Assembly: GCF_000515395.1 (NCBI RefSeq) | Contig: NZ_KI911782.1 | Location: 4,272,697 to 4,336,696 of the forward strand | Direction of reading: 5' to 3' | Length of the DNA: 64,000 nucleotides | Source of the DNA: Jiangella gansuensis DSM 44835 | Lineage (GTDB): Bacteria > Actinomycetota > Actinomycetes > Jiangellales > Jiangellaceae | In this document: positions 51,706-61,900 of the stretch, piece after piece | How the letters are laid out: every line of letters begins with the position of its first letter | Numbering within the stretch: position 1 is the stretch's first letter | The notes under the pieces: model-generated | Database searches by the model: none | What the model was told of the DNA's origin: nothing | The model's input: the letters and a program-made list of their open reading frames with translations, nothing else | Made by a program: the position numbers and the translations under genes

Positions 51706-52809
51706 TCAGGTATGGCGCCGGTTGCGCGTCGGGCCGGTGCTGCCGCGGACGATGAACTCGACGGGTGGCAGGTGGACGGGGGGCGGTTGTTTCCCTTCGA
51801 CCAGTGCGACGAGGGTCTGCGCGGCGGCGGTGCCCCACGCGACGACGTTCTGCCGGACCGTGGTGAGGGGCGGTACCGCGTACGCTGCGAGCGGGATGTC
51901 GTCGAACCCGACGATGGACAGGTCGTCCGGCACTCGGATCCCACGGTCGGTTGCGGCGGAAATGCCGGCGATGGCCATGAGGTCGTTGCCGTAGACGATG
52001 GCGCTCGGTGGCTCGGGCAGATCGAGGAGCTCGTGCGTCGCCCGGGCACCGGACGCCCCGGTGAAGTCCGCGGTCACGACCGTCCCGGCGGGCAGGCCGA
52101 GTGCGACGAGCGTCTCCTGCCACGCGCGGAGACGTGCCGCGGTGTGCACGTAGCCGGGGGCGCCCGTGACGTGGGCGATGCGCCGGTGCCCCAGCGAGTT
52201 CAGATGGTGGACCGCGCGCCGGACGCCGGCGTCGTCGTTCATCCCGATTGCGACGCCGCCACCCGGATCCGCACCCTCGGGCGCGACGACGACGGTGCTC
52301 AGGCCGAGCTCGTGGGCGTCCTGCGGCCGGGTGTCCCCCACCCGCACGTCGGTGAGGAACACGCCGTCGACGCGGGACTCGCGGGCGAACCGCTGATAGG
52401 CGGCTCGCTCGGACTGCTCATCCCCGACGACCTGCAGGACCAGCGAGTAGTCCTGGGTGGACAGGCCGATCTCGACGCCCGCCACGAACTGAGGGAAGAA
52501 GGGATCGGTACTGAGCAGCTCGGGGTTGCGCCGGATGACGAGACCGACCGCCTGGGTGCGGCTGCGCGACAGGGCGCGGGCGCGGGCGCTCGGCTGCCAC
52601 CCGAGTTCGTTCGCGGCGCGGAGGATGCGTTTCCGGGTCGACGTGCTGACGCCGGGGCGGTCGTTGAAGACGAAGGACACCGCGCTCTTGGAGACGCCGG
52701 CACGGGCCGCGACGTCCCCGATCGTCACGTGCTTGCGAGGGTTCGGCTCGACGTCTGCAGCCCCGGGGGGCGAGGGCTCCATGGCGTTCACGGCAGAAGG
52801 ATAGCGCAT
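51706..52809 (-). CDS. LacI-family regulator of the polysaccharide locus
   Basis: A 367-residue repressor. The helix-turn-helix is VTIGDVAARAGVSKSAVSFV, with the hinge helix in ANELGWQPSARARALSRSR. The periplasmic-binding-protein-like domain follows, with YGNDLMAIAGISAATDRGI and VPDDLSIVGFDDIPLA near the end. Starts at 52809 or 52782 are possible; neither has a strong ribosome site. It is divergent from the importer operon, whose promoter region carries a LacI-type palindrome at 52981-52992. Confidence 0.88.
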   Translation of the reverse strand: MRYPSAVNAMEPSPPGAADVEPNPRKHVTIGDVAARAGVSKSAVSFVFNDRPGVSTSTRKRILRAANELGWQPSARARALSRSRTQAVGLVIRRNPELLSTDPFFPQFVAGVEIGLSTQDYSLVLQVVGDEQSERAAYQRFARESRVDGVFLTDVRVGDTRPQDAHELGLSTVVVAPEGADPGGGVAIGMNDDAGVRRAVHHLNSLGHRRIAHVTGAPGYVHTAARLRAWQETLVALGLPAGTVVTADFTGASGARATHELLDLPEPPSAIVYGNDLMAIAGISAATDRGIRVPDDLSIVGFDDIPLAAYAVPPLTTVRQNVVAWGTAAAQTLVALVEGKQPPPVHLPPVEFIVRGSTGPTRNRRHT

Positions 52810-52980
52810 GGTTTACCAATTGTTTAGTGCTGGCGATCCAGCATCCAGGCGGACTTTGGACCTCGATGGACGGTCCCGTCAGCAGCGTTCCTGCTGATCT
52901 TGGGCCCTTTCAGCCTGAGCGAGGCGGCAGCACCCGGGGAGGATTACGGCCATGAATCCGTCATCTTGACGACCCTTCTA

Positions 52981-52992
52981 TAAACCGGTTTA
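52981..52992. promoter_or_regulatory. Candidate LacI-family operator
   Basis: TAAACCGGTTTA is a perfect palindrome with the central CG typical of LacI-family sites. It lies 67 bases before the binding-protein start at 53059 in the 249-base divergent region. Confidence 0.65.
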
Positions 52993-53058
52993 ATCGCCGA
53001 TGTCGACGACGGAGTAGCGACCAGAGGGCCGGTGCGGCCTGGATGAGGAGAGAGCGCG

Positions 53059-54369
53059 ATGAGGCGTAGGGCACGAATGATGGCGCTTGCAGCGGTCTCG
53101 GCGGTGGCGCTGCCGCTCGCCGGGTGCGGGTCCGAGGGCCCTGACGAAGCGAGCGGCGACTCCACGGAGCTCACGAGCGGACCGATCGAGATCTGGTACT
53201 CGACCAACGAGCAGGAGATCGCCTGGGGGGACCAGGTCGTCGAGGCGTGGAACGCCGAGCACCCGGACGAACAGGTGACGGCACAGCCCATCCCGGCCGG
53301 AAGCTCGTCCGAGGACGTCATCGCGGCATCGATCACGGCGGGCAACGCGCCGTGCCTCGTCTTCAACACCGCACCCGCGGCCGTCCCCATGTTCCAGCGG
53401 CAGGGCGGACTGGTGAACCTCTCGACGACGTTCGAGGACGGCGAGGAGTACATCACGTCGCGTTCCGGGACGGCGGCGGACGGCTTCCGCAGCGCGGACG
53501 GTGACCTCTACCAGCTGCCCTGGAAGACGAACCCGTTCATGCTCTACTACAACAAGGACGTCTTCGCCAACGCCGGACTCGACCCCGAGAACCCGCAGCT
53601 CGAGACGTACGACGACGTGCTCGCTGCCGCGAAGGCGATCAAGGACTCCGGCTCCGCGGACGTCGTGATCTACCCGCCCGCCACCGCGGACTACACGAAC
53701 GTCAACTTCGACTTCTACCCGTTCTTCCTCGCCAACTCGGACGGCACTCAGCTCATCGAGGACGGTCACGCCACCATCGCCAGTGAGCAGGGCATGCAGA
53801 CGCTCCAGTTCTGGCAGACCCTGTACGCCGAGGGGTACTCGTCCGCCGAGGCATACAGCGGCGACATGTGGGCGGGGCCGTTCGCCGACGGTGTCGCGGC
53901 GATGGGCGTCGCCGGGCCGTGGGGCAAGGGCCAGTTCGACGGCAAGGTCGACTACGGCGTCGTGCCGCTCCCGACGGCCGACGGCAAGGCAGCCGACACG
54001 ACGTCGACGTTCGCCGATTCCAAGAATGTCAGCCTGTTCACGGCATGCACGAACCAGCAGACGGCCTGGGATTTCCTGAAGTTCGCGACGAACGACGCGA
54101 ACGACCTCGCGCTGCTCGAGATCACGGGACAGTTCCCGACGCGCACCGATGTGCCGGAGCTCGCGGCCGACTTCCTCGCCGAGAACGAGTTCTTCCAGCC
54201 GTTCGCCGCGTCGGTCCCGCTCGCCGTCGACGTGCCGACCGTGGACGGTCTCGCCGAGAAGATGCAGGTGTTCCGCGACGCGTGGACCGGCGCCGTACAG
54301 TCCGGTGACGGTGACCTGACGAGCACGTTCGAGGACGCGGCGGCCAGCATCGACGGAATCTCGGGCTGA
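53059..54369 (+). CDS. Family 1 extracellular sugar-binding lipoprotein
   Basis: A 436-residue binding protein. The signal peptide ends in the lipobox PLAGC, lipidated at Cys near residue 23. IEIWYSTNEQEIAWGDQVVE and DLYQLPWKTNPFMLYYNKDVF are typical of SBP_bac_1 proteins. GGAGAGAG precedes the ATG. It feeds the two permeases encoded next; no ATPase gene is present, so it likely uses a shared MsiK-type ATPase elsewhere. Confidence 0.92.
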   Translation: MRRRARMMALAAVSAVALPLAGCGSEGPDEASGDSTELTSGPIEIWYSTNEQEIAWGDQVVEAWNAEHPDEQVTAQPIPAGSSSEDVIAASITAGNAPCLVFNTAPAAVPMFQRQGGLVNLSTTFEDGEEYITSRSGTAADGFRSADGDLYQLPWKTNPFMLYYNKDVFANAGLDPENPQLETYDDVLAAAKAIKDSGSADVVIYPPATADYTNVNFDFYPFFLANSDGTQLIEDGHATIASEQGMQTLQFWQTLYAEGYSSAEAYSGDMWAGPFADGVAAMGVAGPWGKGQFDGKVDYGVVPLPTADGKAADTTSTFADSKNVSLFTACTNQQTAWDFLKFATNDANDLALLEITGQFPTRTDVPELAADFLAENEFFQPFAASVPLAVDVPTVDGLAEKMQVFRDAWTGAVQSGDGDLTSTFEDAAASIDGISG

Positions 54370-54391
54370 CGAGGGCTGACGAGGTAGCACC

Positions 54392-55366
54392 ATGTCCACC
54401 CTCCGAGACGCGGTGCCGGGCGCGGACCGCAGCGCCCGGCACCGCGACCCCAACGCCCGCAGGCCCGGCACCCGTCGCCGCAGCCGGCGCGTCGAGCGAC
54501 TGCTCGGTGAGCACCCGCTGGGGCTGCTCCTCAGCAGCCCCTATGTGGCGTACGTCCTCGTCGTCTTCCTGATCCCCTTCGGGTTCGGGGTGTGGATGGC
54601 GTTCCACGACTTCTTCTTCACCGCTCCCGGCGTCCAGGTGCCGCATCCCTTCGTCGGGTTCGACAACTTCGGGCAGGTGCTCGGTGACCCGGCGGTCCGG
54701 CAGGCATTCGGGAATCTGCTGGTCTTCCTGGTGATCAACGTCCCGCTGACCGTCGTGCTGGCGCTGCTGTTCGCCTCGGGTCTCGATGCCGTCGTCCACT
54801 GGAAGGGGTTCTTCCGCGTCTCCTACTACATCCCGTACGTCACGGCCTCGGTTGCCACGCTCACGGTGTGGATCTTCATGTTCAACGGCAACGGGGTGGT
54901 CAACAGGGTGCTCGGCGACCTGGCGCCGGACCCGACGTGGCTGGCGAACCAGAACCTCATCATGCCGCTCATCGCGGTCTACGTGACCTGGAAGAACCTG
55001 GGGTTCTACGTGCTCCTCTACCTGGCGGCGCTGCAGAACGTCCCTGCCGAGTTGCACGAGGCCGCTCAGATGGACGGCGCCGGCAAGTGGCAGAGGTTCC
55101 GCGCGGTGACGCTGCCCGGCGTCCGCCCGGTCACGTCGCTCGTCGTCCTGCTCACGATCATCATGACCGGCCAGATCTTCACCGAGCCGTACCTGCTCAC
55201 CGGGGGCGGGCCGGACGGTGCGTCGATGACCCCTGCCCTGTTGATGTACCAGAAGGGCATCCAGCAGGGGCAACCCGATGTCGCGGCGGCGATCGGACTG
55301 CTCCTCGTGCTCGCCGTGATGATCCTGTCGCTCGCCTCGCGGCGCCTCACCGAGAGGAAGGGCTGA
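54392..55366 (+). CDS. Sugar ABC importer permease, MalF/UgpA type
   Basis: A 324-residue permease with a charged N-terminal tail, then six helices starting at SSPYVAYVLVVFLIPFGFGV. The coupling loop reads ELHEAAQMDGAGKWQRFRAVTLPG-like sequence. It lies 22 bases after the binding-protein gene and one base before its partner permease. Confidence 0.92.
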   Translation: MSTLRDAVPGADRSARHRDPNARRPGTRRRSRRVERLLGEHPLGLLLSSPYVAYVLVVFLIPFGFGVWMAFHDFFFTAPGVQVPHPFVGFDNFGQVLGDPAVRQAFGNLLVFLVINVPLTVVLALLFASGLDAVVHWKGFFRVSYYIPYVTASVATLTVWIFMFNGNGVVNRVLGDLAPDPTWLANQNLIMPLIAVYVTWKNLGFYVLLYLAALQNVPAELHEAAQMDGAGKWQRFRAVTLPGVRPVTSLVVLLTIIMTGQIFTEPYLLTGGGPDGASMTPALLMYQKGIQQGQPDVAAAIGLLLVLAVMILSLASRRLTERKG

Positions 55367-55367
55367 C

Positions 55368-56222
55368 ATGCCGAGCACCGCCAACCGCGCCACCGGCCTG
55401 CCCTCCGTCCTGCGGTTCGCCGTCCTGTTCGTCGGCGCGCTGGTCGCGCTGGTGCCGTTCTACTACATGGTCATCGGCTCGCTGCAGCGGGAACGAGACA
55501 CCAGCCTCGGCGGCCTCCTGCCGCTGCCGGGCAACCTGACGTTCGACAACTTCGTCGGGGTCAACGAGTCCATCAACCTGCTCCGGGCACTGCTCAACTC
55601 GCTGATCATGACGGCCGGCGTCGTGGGCTGCACTCTCGTCCTGGGCCTGCTCGTGGGCTATGCGCTCGCCGTGTTGTCCTTCCGCGGCCAGGGCCTCGTC
55701 TTCGCGCTCGTCCTGCTGGTCCAGGCGATCCCGTTCCAGCTGCTCATGGTCCCGCTGTACGTCATGGTCGTGCGCTACTTCAACCTGGCTGACAGCTACG
55801 CCGGGATGATCCTGCCCTTCGCGGTCAACTCGGTCGCCGTCCTGATCTTCCGGCAGTACTTCCTCCAGATCCCGCGGGACGTGTTCGACGCGGCCCGCAT
55901 CGACGGGGCGAGCGAGGTGCGGATCCTCAGATCGATCGCGGCGCCGCTCGTGCGTCCGGCGATCCTCACGGCGATGCTCGTGACGTTCATCGGTCCGTGG
56001 AACGAGTTCCTGTGGCCCTTCCTCGTCACGAAGGACGCCTCCATGCAGCCGTTGGCCGTGAGTCTCGCCAACTTCTCGCAGGCGAACTCGACCTTCCAGG
56101 CCAACCCCATGGGCGCCGTCCTGGCTGGGGCGTGCGTCCTCGCGATCCCCGCCGTCGTCCTCTTCCTCATGTTCAAACGGCACTTCACGTCGGCGAACCT
56201 CGGATCGGCCATCAAGGGCTGA
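55368..56222 (+). CDS. Sugar ABC importer permease, MalG/UgpE type
   Basis: A 284-residue permease with six helices. IPFQLLMVPLYVMVVRYFNL and DVFDAARIDGASEVRILRSI (the ATPase-coupling loop) and WNEFLWPFLVTKD are typical of the CUT1 family. With the preceding gene it forms the membrane channel of the LacI-controlled importer. Confidence 0.92.
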   Translation: MPSTANRATGLPSVLRFAVLFVGALVALVPFYYMVIGSLQRERDTSLGGLLPLPGNLTFDNFVGVNESINLLRALLNSLIMTAGVVGCTLVLGLLVGYALAVLSFRGQGLVFALVLLVQAIPFQLLMVPLYVMVVRYFNLADSYAGMILPFAVNSVAVLIFRQYFLQIPRDVFDAARIDGASEVRILRSIAAPLVRPAILTAMLVTFIGPWNEFLWPFLVTKDASMQPLAVSLANFSQANSTFQANPMGAVLAGACVLAIPAVVLFLMFKRHFTSANLGSAIKG

Positions 56223-56267
56223 GCGCGGTTCTCTCCGTCACCCTCCACGACACCTCAAGGCTAGGCG

Positions 56268-57356
56268 ATGACCCAGACGAACCAGATCAGGCACGTTTCG
56301 ACCGTCCCCTATCGGCTACGCAGAGTCGGCACGATCATGAGCCCCGAGCCGGGCAACCCGCTCGAGGCGGAGGGCGTGCTGAACCCCGCGACGGCATGGG
56401 GGCCGGACGGCCGGCTCTACCTCTATCCCCGCCTGGTGGCGCAGGGGAATGTGTCGCGCATCGGTCGTGCCCGTGTCGTCGTTTCCGACGGTGTCCCTGT
56501 CGGGGTCGAGCGACTCGACGTCGTGCTGTCCCCCGACGAAGGATGGGAACACGGCCGGTTCAACGCCGGGGTGGAGGATCCGCGGATCACCTTCGTCGAG
56601 CCCCTGGGTCTGCACGTCATGACCTACATCGCCTACGGCGCGCTCGGCCCGAGGCCAGCGCTCGCGGTGTCGTCGGACACGGTGACGTGGCGCCGGCTGG
56701 GGCCGCTCCGCTTCGCCTACCAGCCCGAGCTGGACACGGATCTCAACCTGTTCCCGAACAAGGACATCGTGTTCTTCCCCGACGCGGTCCCGGGACCGGA
56801 CGGACGGCCGGCGCTTGCCCTCCTGCACCGCCCGATGTGGGACCTGGACTGGTTGCGCCCCGGCGAAGGCGCTGCGACACCTGCCGGGATCGAGGACGCC
56901 CGTCCCTCGATCTGGATCGGCTACGTCAACCTTGACGAGGCATCGCGCGACACCGCCGCGCTCACGTACGTGCAGGCGTCGGCGCTGCTCGCCGCACCTG
57001 AGATGCCGTTCGAGGAGTCCAAGATCGGTGGCGGGCCGGCACCGGTGCGGGTGCCGGAAGGGTGGCTCGTGATCCATCACGGGGTCACCGGAGCGAACGT
57101 CAAGGGTTTCGAGCTGGCGCACGGAGCCTGCTACACCGCGGGGGCGATGCTGCTCGACCCCACCGACCCGGGCCGGGTGCTGGCGCGTACGCCCGAACCC
57201 CTCCTCGTTCCCGAGACCGAGGAAGAGTTGCAGGGGACGCTGGGCAACGTCGTCTTCCCGACGGCGATCGAGAAGATCGACGGCCGCAGCTTCGTCTTCT
57301 ACGGCATGGCGGACTCGAAGATCGGTGTCGCCGAGCTCGAGCGTTCAGATGGCTGA
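56268..57356 (+). CDS. GH130 family glycoside phosphorylase (beta-mannoside phosphorylase-like)
   Basis: A 362-residue five-bladed propeller enzyme. NPATAWGPDGRLYLYPR, FNAGVEDPRITFVE with the catalytic Asp region, KIGGGPAPVRVPEGWLVIHH and FYGMADSKIGVAELE are GH130 signatures. Known members use phosphate to split beta-mannosides, releasing mannose 1-phosphate. The next gene, a phosphohexomutase overlapping by eight bases, would convert that product to mannose 6-phosphate. No signal peptide, so it acts on imported oligosaccharides. Confidence 0.88.
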   Translation: MTQTNQIRHVSTVPYRLRRVGTIMSPEPGNPLEAEGVLNPATAWGPDGRLYLYPRLVAQGNVSRIGRARVVVSDGVPVGVERLDVVLSPDEGWEHGRFNAGVEDPRITFVEPLGLHVMTYIAYGALGPRPALAVSSDTVTWRRLGPLRFAYQPELDTDLNLFPNKDIVFFPDAVPGPDGRPALALLHRPMWDLDWLRPGEGAATPAGIEDARPSIWIGYVNLDEASRDTAALTYVQASALLAAPEMPFEESKIGGGPAPVRVPEGWLVIHHGVTGANVKGFELAHGACYTAGAMLLDPTDPGRVLARTPEPLLVPETEEELQGTLGNVVFPTAIEKIDGRSFVFYGMADSKIGVAELERSDG

Positions 57357-58824
57357 CGTCCCGACGGCCGAGGCGGCGCTCGACCGTGTCGTCAAGGCGT
57401 ACGACGTCCGCGGGCTGGTCCCCGACGAGCTGGGTCCCGACATCGCGCGCGCTCTCGGCTCGGCCTTCGTCGACGCGGTGGTGGCCCCTGCCGCCTCTCC
57501 GGCGCCGCCGCGGGTGGTCGTCGCGCGGGACATGCGCGACAGCGGCCCGGAGCTGGTCGATGCGTTCGTGTGCGGTGCGACGGCGGCGGGTGCGGACGTG
57601 CTGGACGCGGGGGAATGCTCGACCGACGAGTTGTACTTCGCGTCGGGGCTGCACGACGCCGCCGGTGCGATGTTCACCGCGAGCCACAACCCGGCACGGT
57701 ACAACGGCGTGAAGCTGTGCCTGCCCGGTGCCCGGCCGGTGGGTCAGGACACCGGGCTGCGTGCTGTGCGCGAACGCGCCGTCGAGCTGCTCGTCGACCC
57801 TGGGACGCCGGCCGGGCGGACCGGAACGCTCGAGCGCATCGATGTGCTGGGTGCCTACGCGACCCGGTTGCGCTCGCTGGTGGACCTCTCGTCCGTGCGC
57901 CGGCTGCGCGTGGCGGTCGACGCAGGGAACGGCATGGCGGGCCTGACGGTCCCAGCGGTGCTGGGCAGCCAGGGCGGGCTCGACCCGCTCCCGCTGGAGA
58001 TCGTCCCGCTCTACTTCGAGCTCGATGGTACGTTCCCGCACCACGAGGCCAACCCGATCGATCCGGCGAACACGGCCGACCTGCAGGAGGCGGTGCTGCG
58101 CCATCGCGCCGACCTCGGTCTCGCGTTCGACGGCGACGCCGACCGCTGCTTCGTCGTCGACGAGCGCGGTGAACGCGTCGATCCGTCCACGGTGACCGCG
58201 CTCGTCGGACTGCGGGAGGCGGCGCGCGAACGCGCAGCCGGTCGTCGGCCGATCGTGCTGCACAACGCCGTCACGTCGCGCGCGGTCACCGAGATCTTCG
58301 GCATGAACGGGGTGCGCACCGTACGCACGCGCGTGGGTCACTCGTTCATCAAGGCGGAGATGGCCGACCGAGGCGCGGTGTTCGGCGGAGAGCACAGCGG
58401 ACACTTCTACTTCCGCGACTTCTTCGGGGCGGACTCGGGTCTGCTCGCGGCGATGCACGTCCTGGCAGCCCTCGGCGAGCAGCCGGAGTCGTTGTCCTGG
58501 CTCGTCGCCGGCCTCGACCCCTACGTGCGCTCCGGCGAGGTCAACGTGGTGGTGGACGACGTCGCGGCCGCGCAGGAACGCGTGGTCGCGGCACTGACCG
58601 AGCGCGCAACTCCCGAGGTGGACCGGCTCGACGGTCTGACGGTGTCGCGGTGGCGCGACGAGCGCTGGTGGTTGAACCTGCGGCCCTCCAACACCGAACC
58701 GCTGCTGCGCCTGAACGTGGAGGCGGCGGACGGGGCGGTCATGCGTCGCGTTCGTGACCACGTCCTGGCGGTCCTGAGCGCGCCGCCCGCCGACGTCGGA
58801 ACGGCGGTGGTAGCCAGCGTCTGA
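57349..58824 (+). CDS. Phosphomannomutase/phosphoglucomutase
   Basis: A 491-residue alpha-D-phosphohexomutase. KAYDVRGLVPDELG opens domain 1, MFTASHNPARYNGVK holds the phosphoserine, AFDGDADRCFVVDE the Mg2+ loop, GGEHSGHFYFRDFFGADSG the sugar-binding loop and LRPSNTEPLLRLNVE the phosphate-binding loop. All four functional loops are intact. ATG at 57349 overlaps the GH130 gene. It links the phosphorylase product to glycolysis. Confidence 0.92.
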   Translation: MADVPTAEAALDRVVKAYDVRGLVPDELGPDIARALGSAFVDAVVAPAASPAPPRVVVARDMRDSGPELVDAFVCGATAAGADVLDAGECSTDELYFASGLHDAAGAMFTASHNPARYNGVKLCLPGARPVGQDTGLRAVRERAVELLVDPGTPAGRTGTLERIDVLGAYATRLRSLVDLSSVRRLRVAVDAGNGMAGLTVPAVLGSQGGLDPLPLEIVPLYFELDGTFPHHEANPIDPANTADLQEAVLRHRADLGLAFDGDADRCFVVDERGERVDPSTVTALVGLREAARERAAGRRPIVLHNAVTSRAVTEIFGMNGVRTVRTRVGHSFIKAEMADRGAVFGGEHSGHFYFRDFFGADSGLLAAMHVLAALGEQPESLSWLVAGLDPYVRSGEVNVVVDDVAAAQERVVAALTERATPEVDRLDGLTVSRWRDERWWLNLRPSNTEPLLRLNVEAADGAVMRRVRDHVLAVLSAPPADVGTAVVASV

Positions 58825-58984
58825 GCAGCCCGACACCGACGCCCGCCGAGGCCACCGGCCCGACAGCACCGCCCACGAGAGGACTTTCGATGTCGAGAGC
58901 ACGGTCCGCCGCTCGCACCGGGTGGCATCCACGCATGACCGGCGCCGGTGCGCTGGTCCGTCCCGATCAGCGAAGGAGCTGAAC

Positions 58985-61900
58985 ATGAGACGCATCAGAG
59001 CACTGATCGCGGTCGCCCTGAGCCTGGTACTCGCCGGCGCCGGGCTCGTTACGCTGCCGGCATCAGCCGCACCTGGAGCGGACGACGTCAACACGATCGT
59101 CTCGCGTCTGCAGGAGTACTACCTGGGGCAGGGCGACGAGATCATCATCGCCAACGGGATCTATCTGGCGCGCACGTCGGAAGCGCTCGAGTACGTCGCG
59201 TCGCAGGAGGACGACGGCTCGTGGGCCGACGTGGACTACGCCGACCGGACGAGCTCGGCCAACGGGGCGGTGTGGTCGGCGTACATCGCGCTCTACCGGA
59301 TGCTCGCGCTGGCGCACGCCTACCGTGACCCGTCGGCCGCGGGCTACGAGAATCCTGACGTCCTGGCTGCTCTCGAGCGCGCGCTCGAGTACTGGGACGT
59401 CGCCGACCCGGGGAACACGAACTGGTGGGAGACGGAGATCGGCGAGTCGCTCGCGATGGGACGCATCTCCGTTTTCGTCGGTGACGTCCTCAGCGAGAAC
59501 GCGCGTGAGGTCGCCCTGAAGCACAACACCGGCAAGCTCGACCCGGTTGGCGCGAACGGCTCTTGGCGCACGACCAACTACCTCTTCGAGGCGATCGCCA
59601 CCGGGAATGTCGAGAACATCACCGCCGGGTTCGACACGATGGTCGAGACGGTCACCGTCGACGCGTCCGGCGCGGTGCGTGAGGCGGTCCAGCCCGACGG
59701 CAGCTTCTGGGCGCACGGCGCCCAGCTGTACAGCGAGGGCTACGGCATGGTCCTGTTCACCTACGTCGCCCTCTGGGCCGACGTTGCGCGCGGAACCGGC
59801 TTCGCCTTCAGCCGCGACCACCTGGACACGATCGCCTTCTACATCGTGAACGGCACCCGATGGATGATCCGCGGCGAGATCGGCATGCTCTACCTCAACT
59901 ACCGGCCACCGAAGACCATCGACGGCGTCACGAGCCACAGCTCGGAGTTCATCGAGCCGCTGAACCGGATGGTGCGCGCCGATCCGCTGTACGCCAGTGC
60001 CTACCGCGCCCTCGTCGACAGCATCTACGGCGCCACCCGGTCCAACGGACTGACCGGCAACAAGTACTTCTGGCGCTCCGAATTCTCCTCCCACCTGCGC
60101 GACGACTACGGGATCTTCACCCGGCTGAACTCCAGCAGGACCGTCGGCAGTGAGTACCGCTCCACCTTCCGGCCCGAGGTCGGGAACGAGATCGTCTGGA
60201 ACAGCGCCGGCGCCACCGCGATCCAGGTCAACAACCGCGAGTACCTGGACCTGGGGCCCGCGTTCGACTGGTTCCACTACCCGGGAGTGACCGCGCCGTA
60301 CGTCAAGGAGCAGACCCGGGGCTCGACGGGTAACGGGGGCAGCTTCACCGGAGGCGTCTCCGACGGCACCTACGGCGCCAGCGTCTACACCCTCGATCGC
60401 GCCGCGACGAAGGGGAACAAGAGCTACTACTACTTCGACGACGAGATGGTCGCGCTCGGCGCAGGTATCACGTCCACGTCCGACGCGGCCGTCCACACGA
60501 CCGTCAACCAGGCCGCCGCGAAGGACAACGCCTCGGTCGACGGCACGCCCGTGCCGGCCGGGACCGACTCCGACGCCGTCGACGGCCCGTCCTGGGCCCA
60601 CAACGACGAGGTCGGTTACGTCTTCCCGTCGGATCAGCGCGTGCTCGTGTCGAACAAGACGCAGACGGGCAACTGGCTCGATCAGGACCCGGCGAACCGA
60701 GACGCCTTCACGCTGTACTTCGACCACGGGGTCGAACCGAGCGACGCCGGCTACGAGTACGTGGTGCTCCCGGGGAAGGACGCCGACGAGGTCGAGGCGT
60801 ATGCCGCCGACCCCGCGGTCGAGGTGCTGCGCAACGACGGCGAGATCCAGGCGGTCCGGCACGCCGGGCTGGAGCGGACCATGGCGACCTTCTACCAGGC
60901 AGGACAGCTCGACCTGGGGGAATCGCGGACGCTCGAGGTGAGCCAGCCCGCCATCGTGATCCTCGACGAGTCCGGTGACGAGCCCGTCGTGAGCGTGGCC
61001 AGCCCCAGCCAGCCGGGCCTGGTGGTGCACGTGGCCCTCGAAAGTACCGACGAGGCGGCACGTGGCGTCTTCGCGCTCGGTTCCGGCGCGGACCTCGGCA
61101 GGACCGTCACCGCCGAGCTGGTGCCGAGCGGGCCGGGCGAACGATCGGCCTACACGGCGAGCGGCTTCGAGGAGGGCGGCGAGCCCGAACTCGCCGGCGA
61201 CGGGGACGACGCGACCGCCTGGCGCTCCGGGGCGGACGGGACGGCCTGGCTGATGAAGGAGCTCGAGCCCGGGTCCTTCCTCACCGGTGTCACGGTCTCG
61301 TGGGGTGACCAGGTGGCGAAGCGCTACCTGCTGCAGACCTCCCTGGACGGTGAGGTGTGGACCGACCAGCAGTTCACCCAGGACGGGACCGGGGGGAGCA
61401 TCGACCTCGAGATCGCGCCGACACCGGCCACCTTCGTCCGAGTGCTGATGGTCGAGAGCACAGGCGGGGACGGGTACTCCGTCCGGGAGCTCGCGACGGA
61501 GGCGAGCGTCAACCGTGCACTCGCCGCGCCGGTGACGGCGTCCGGCTCGTCGGGTGGGAGGCCCGGCGCGGTAACCGACGGCAGCATGGAGACCCGGTGG
61601 AGCGCGAATTCCTCCGATACCGCCTGGGTCCAGGTCGACCTGGGGTCGGTCCAGCCGATCCGCACCGTCCGGCTGTGGTGGGAGGCGTCCTACGCCAAGC
61701 AGTACGTCATCCAGGTGTCCGACGACGGCCGGACGTGGCGGGACGCCTATGCCACGAGCGGTTCCGGGTCCGACGGCGGGATCGACCTCGTCGAGGTCGA
61801 CGAGACAGCGCGATACGTGCGCATGCAGACCGTCGCACGCAGTAGTACACAGTGGGGCGTGTCGCTCTGGGAGCTGGAGGTGTTCGACGACGACAGGATC

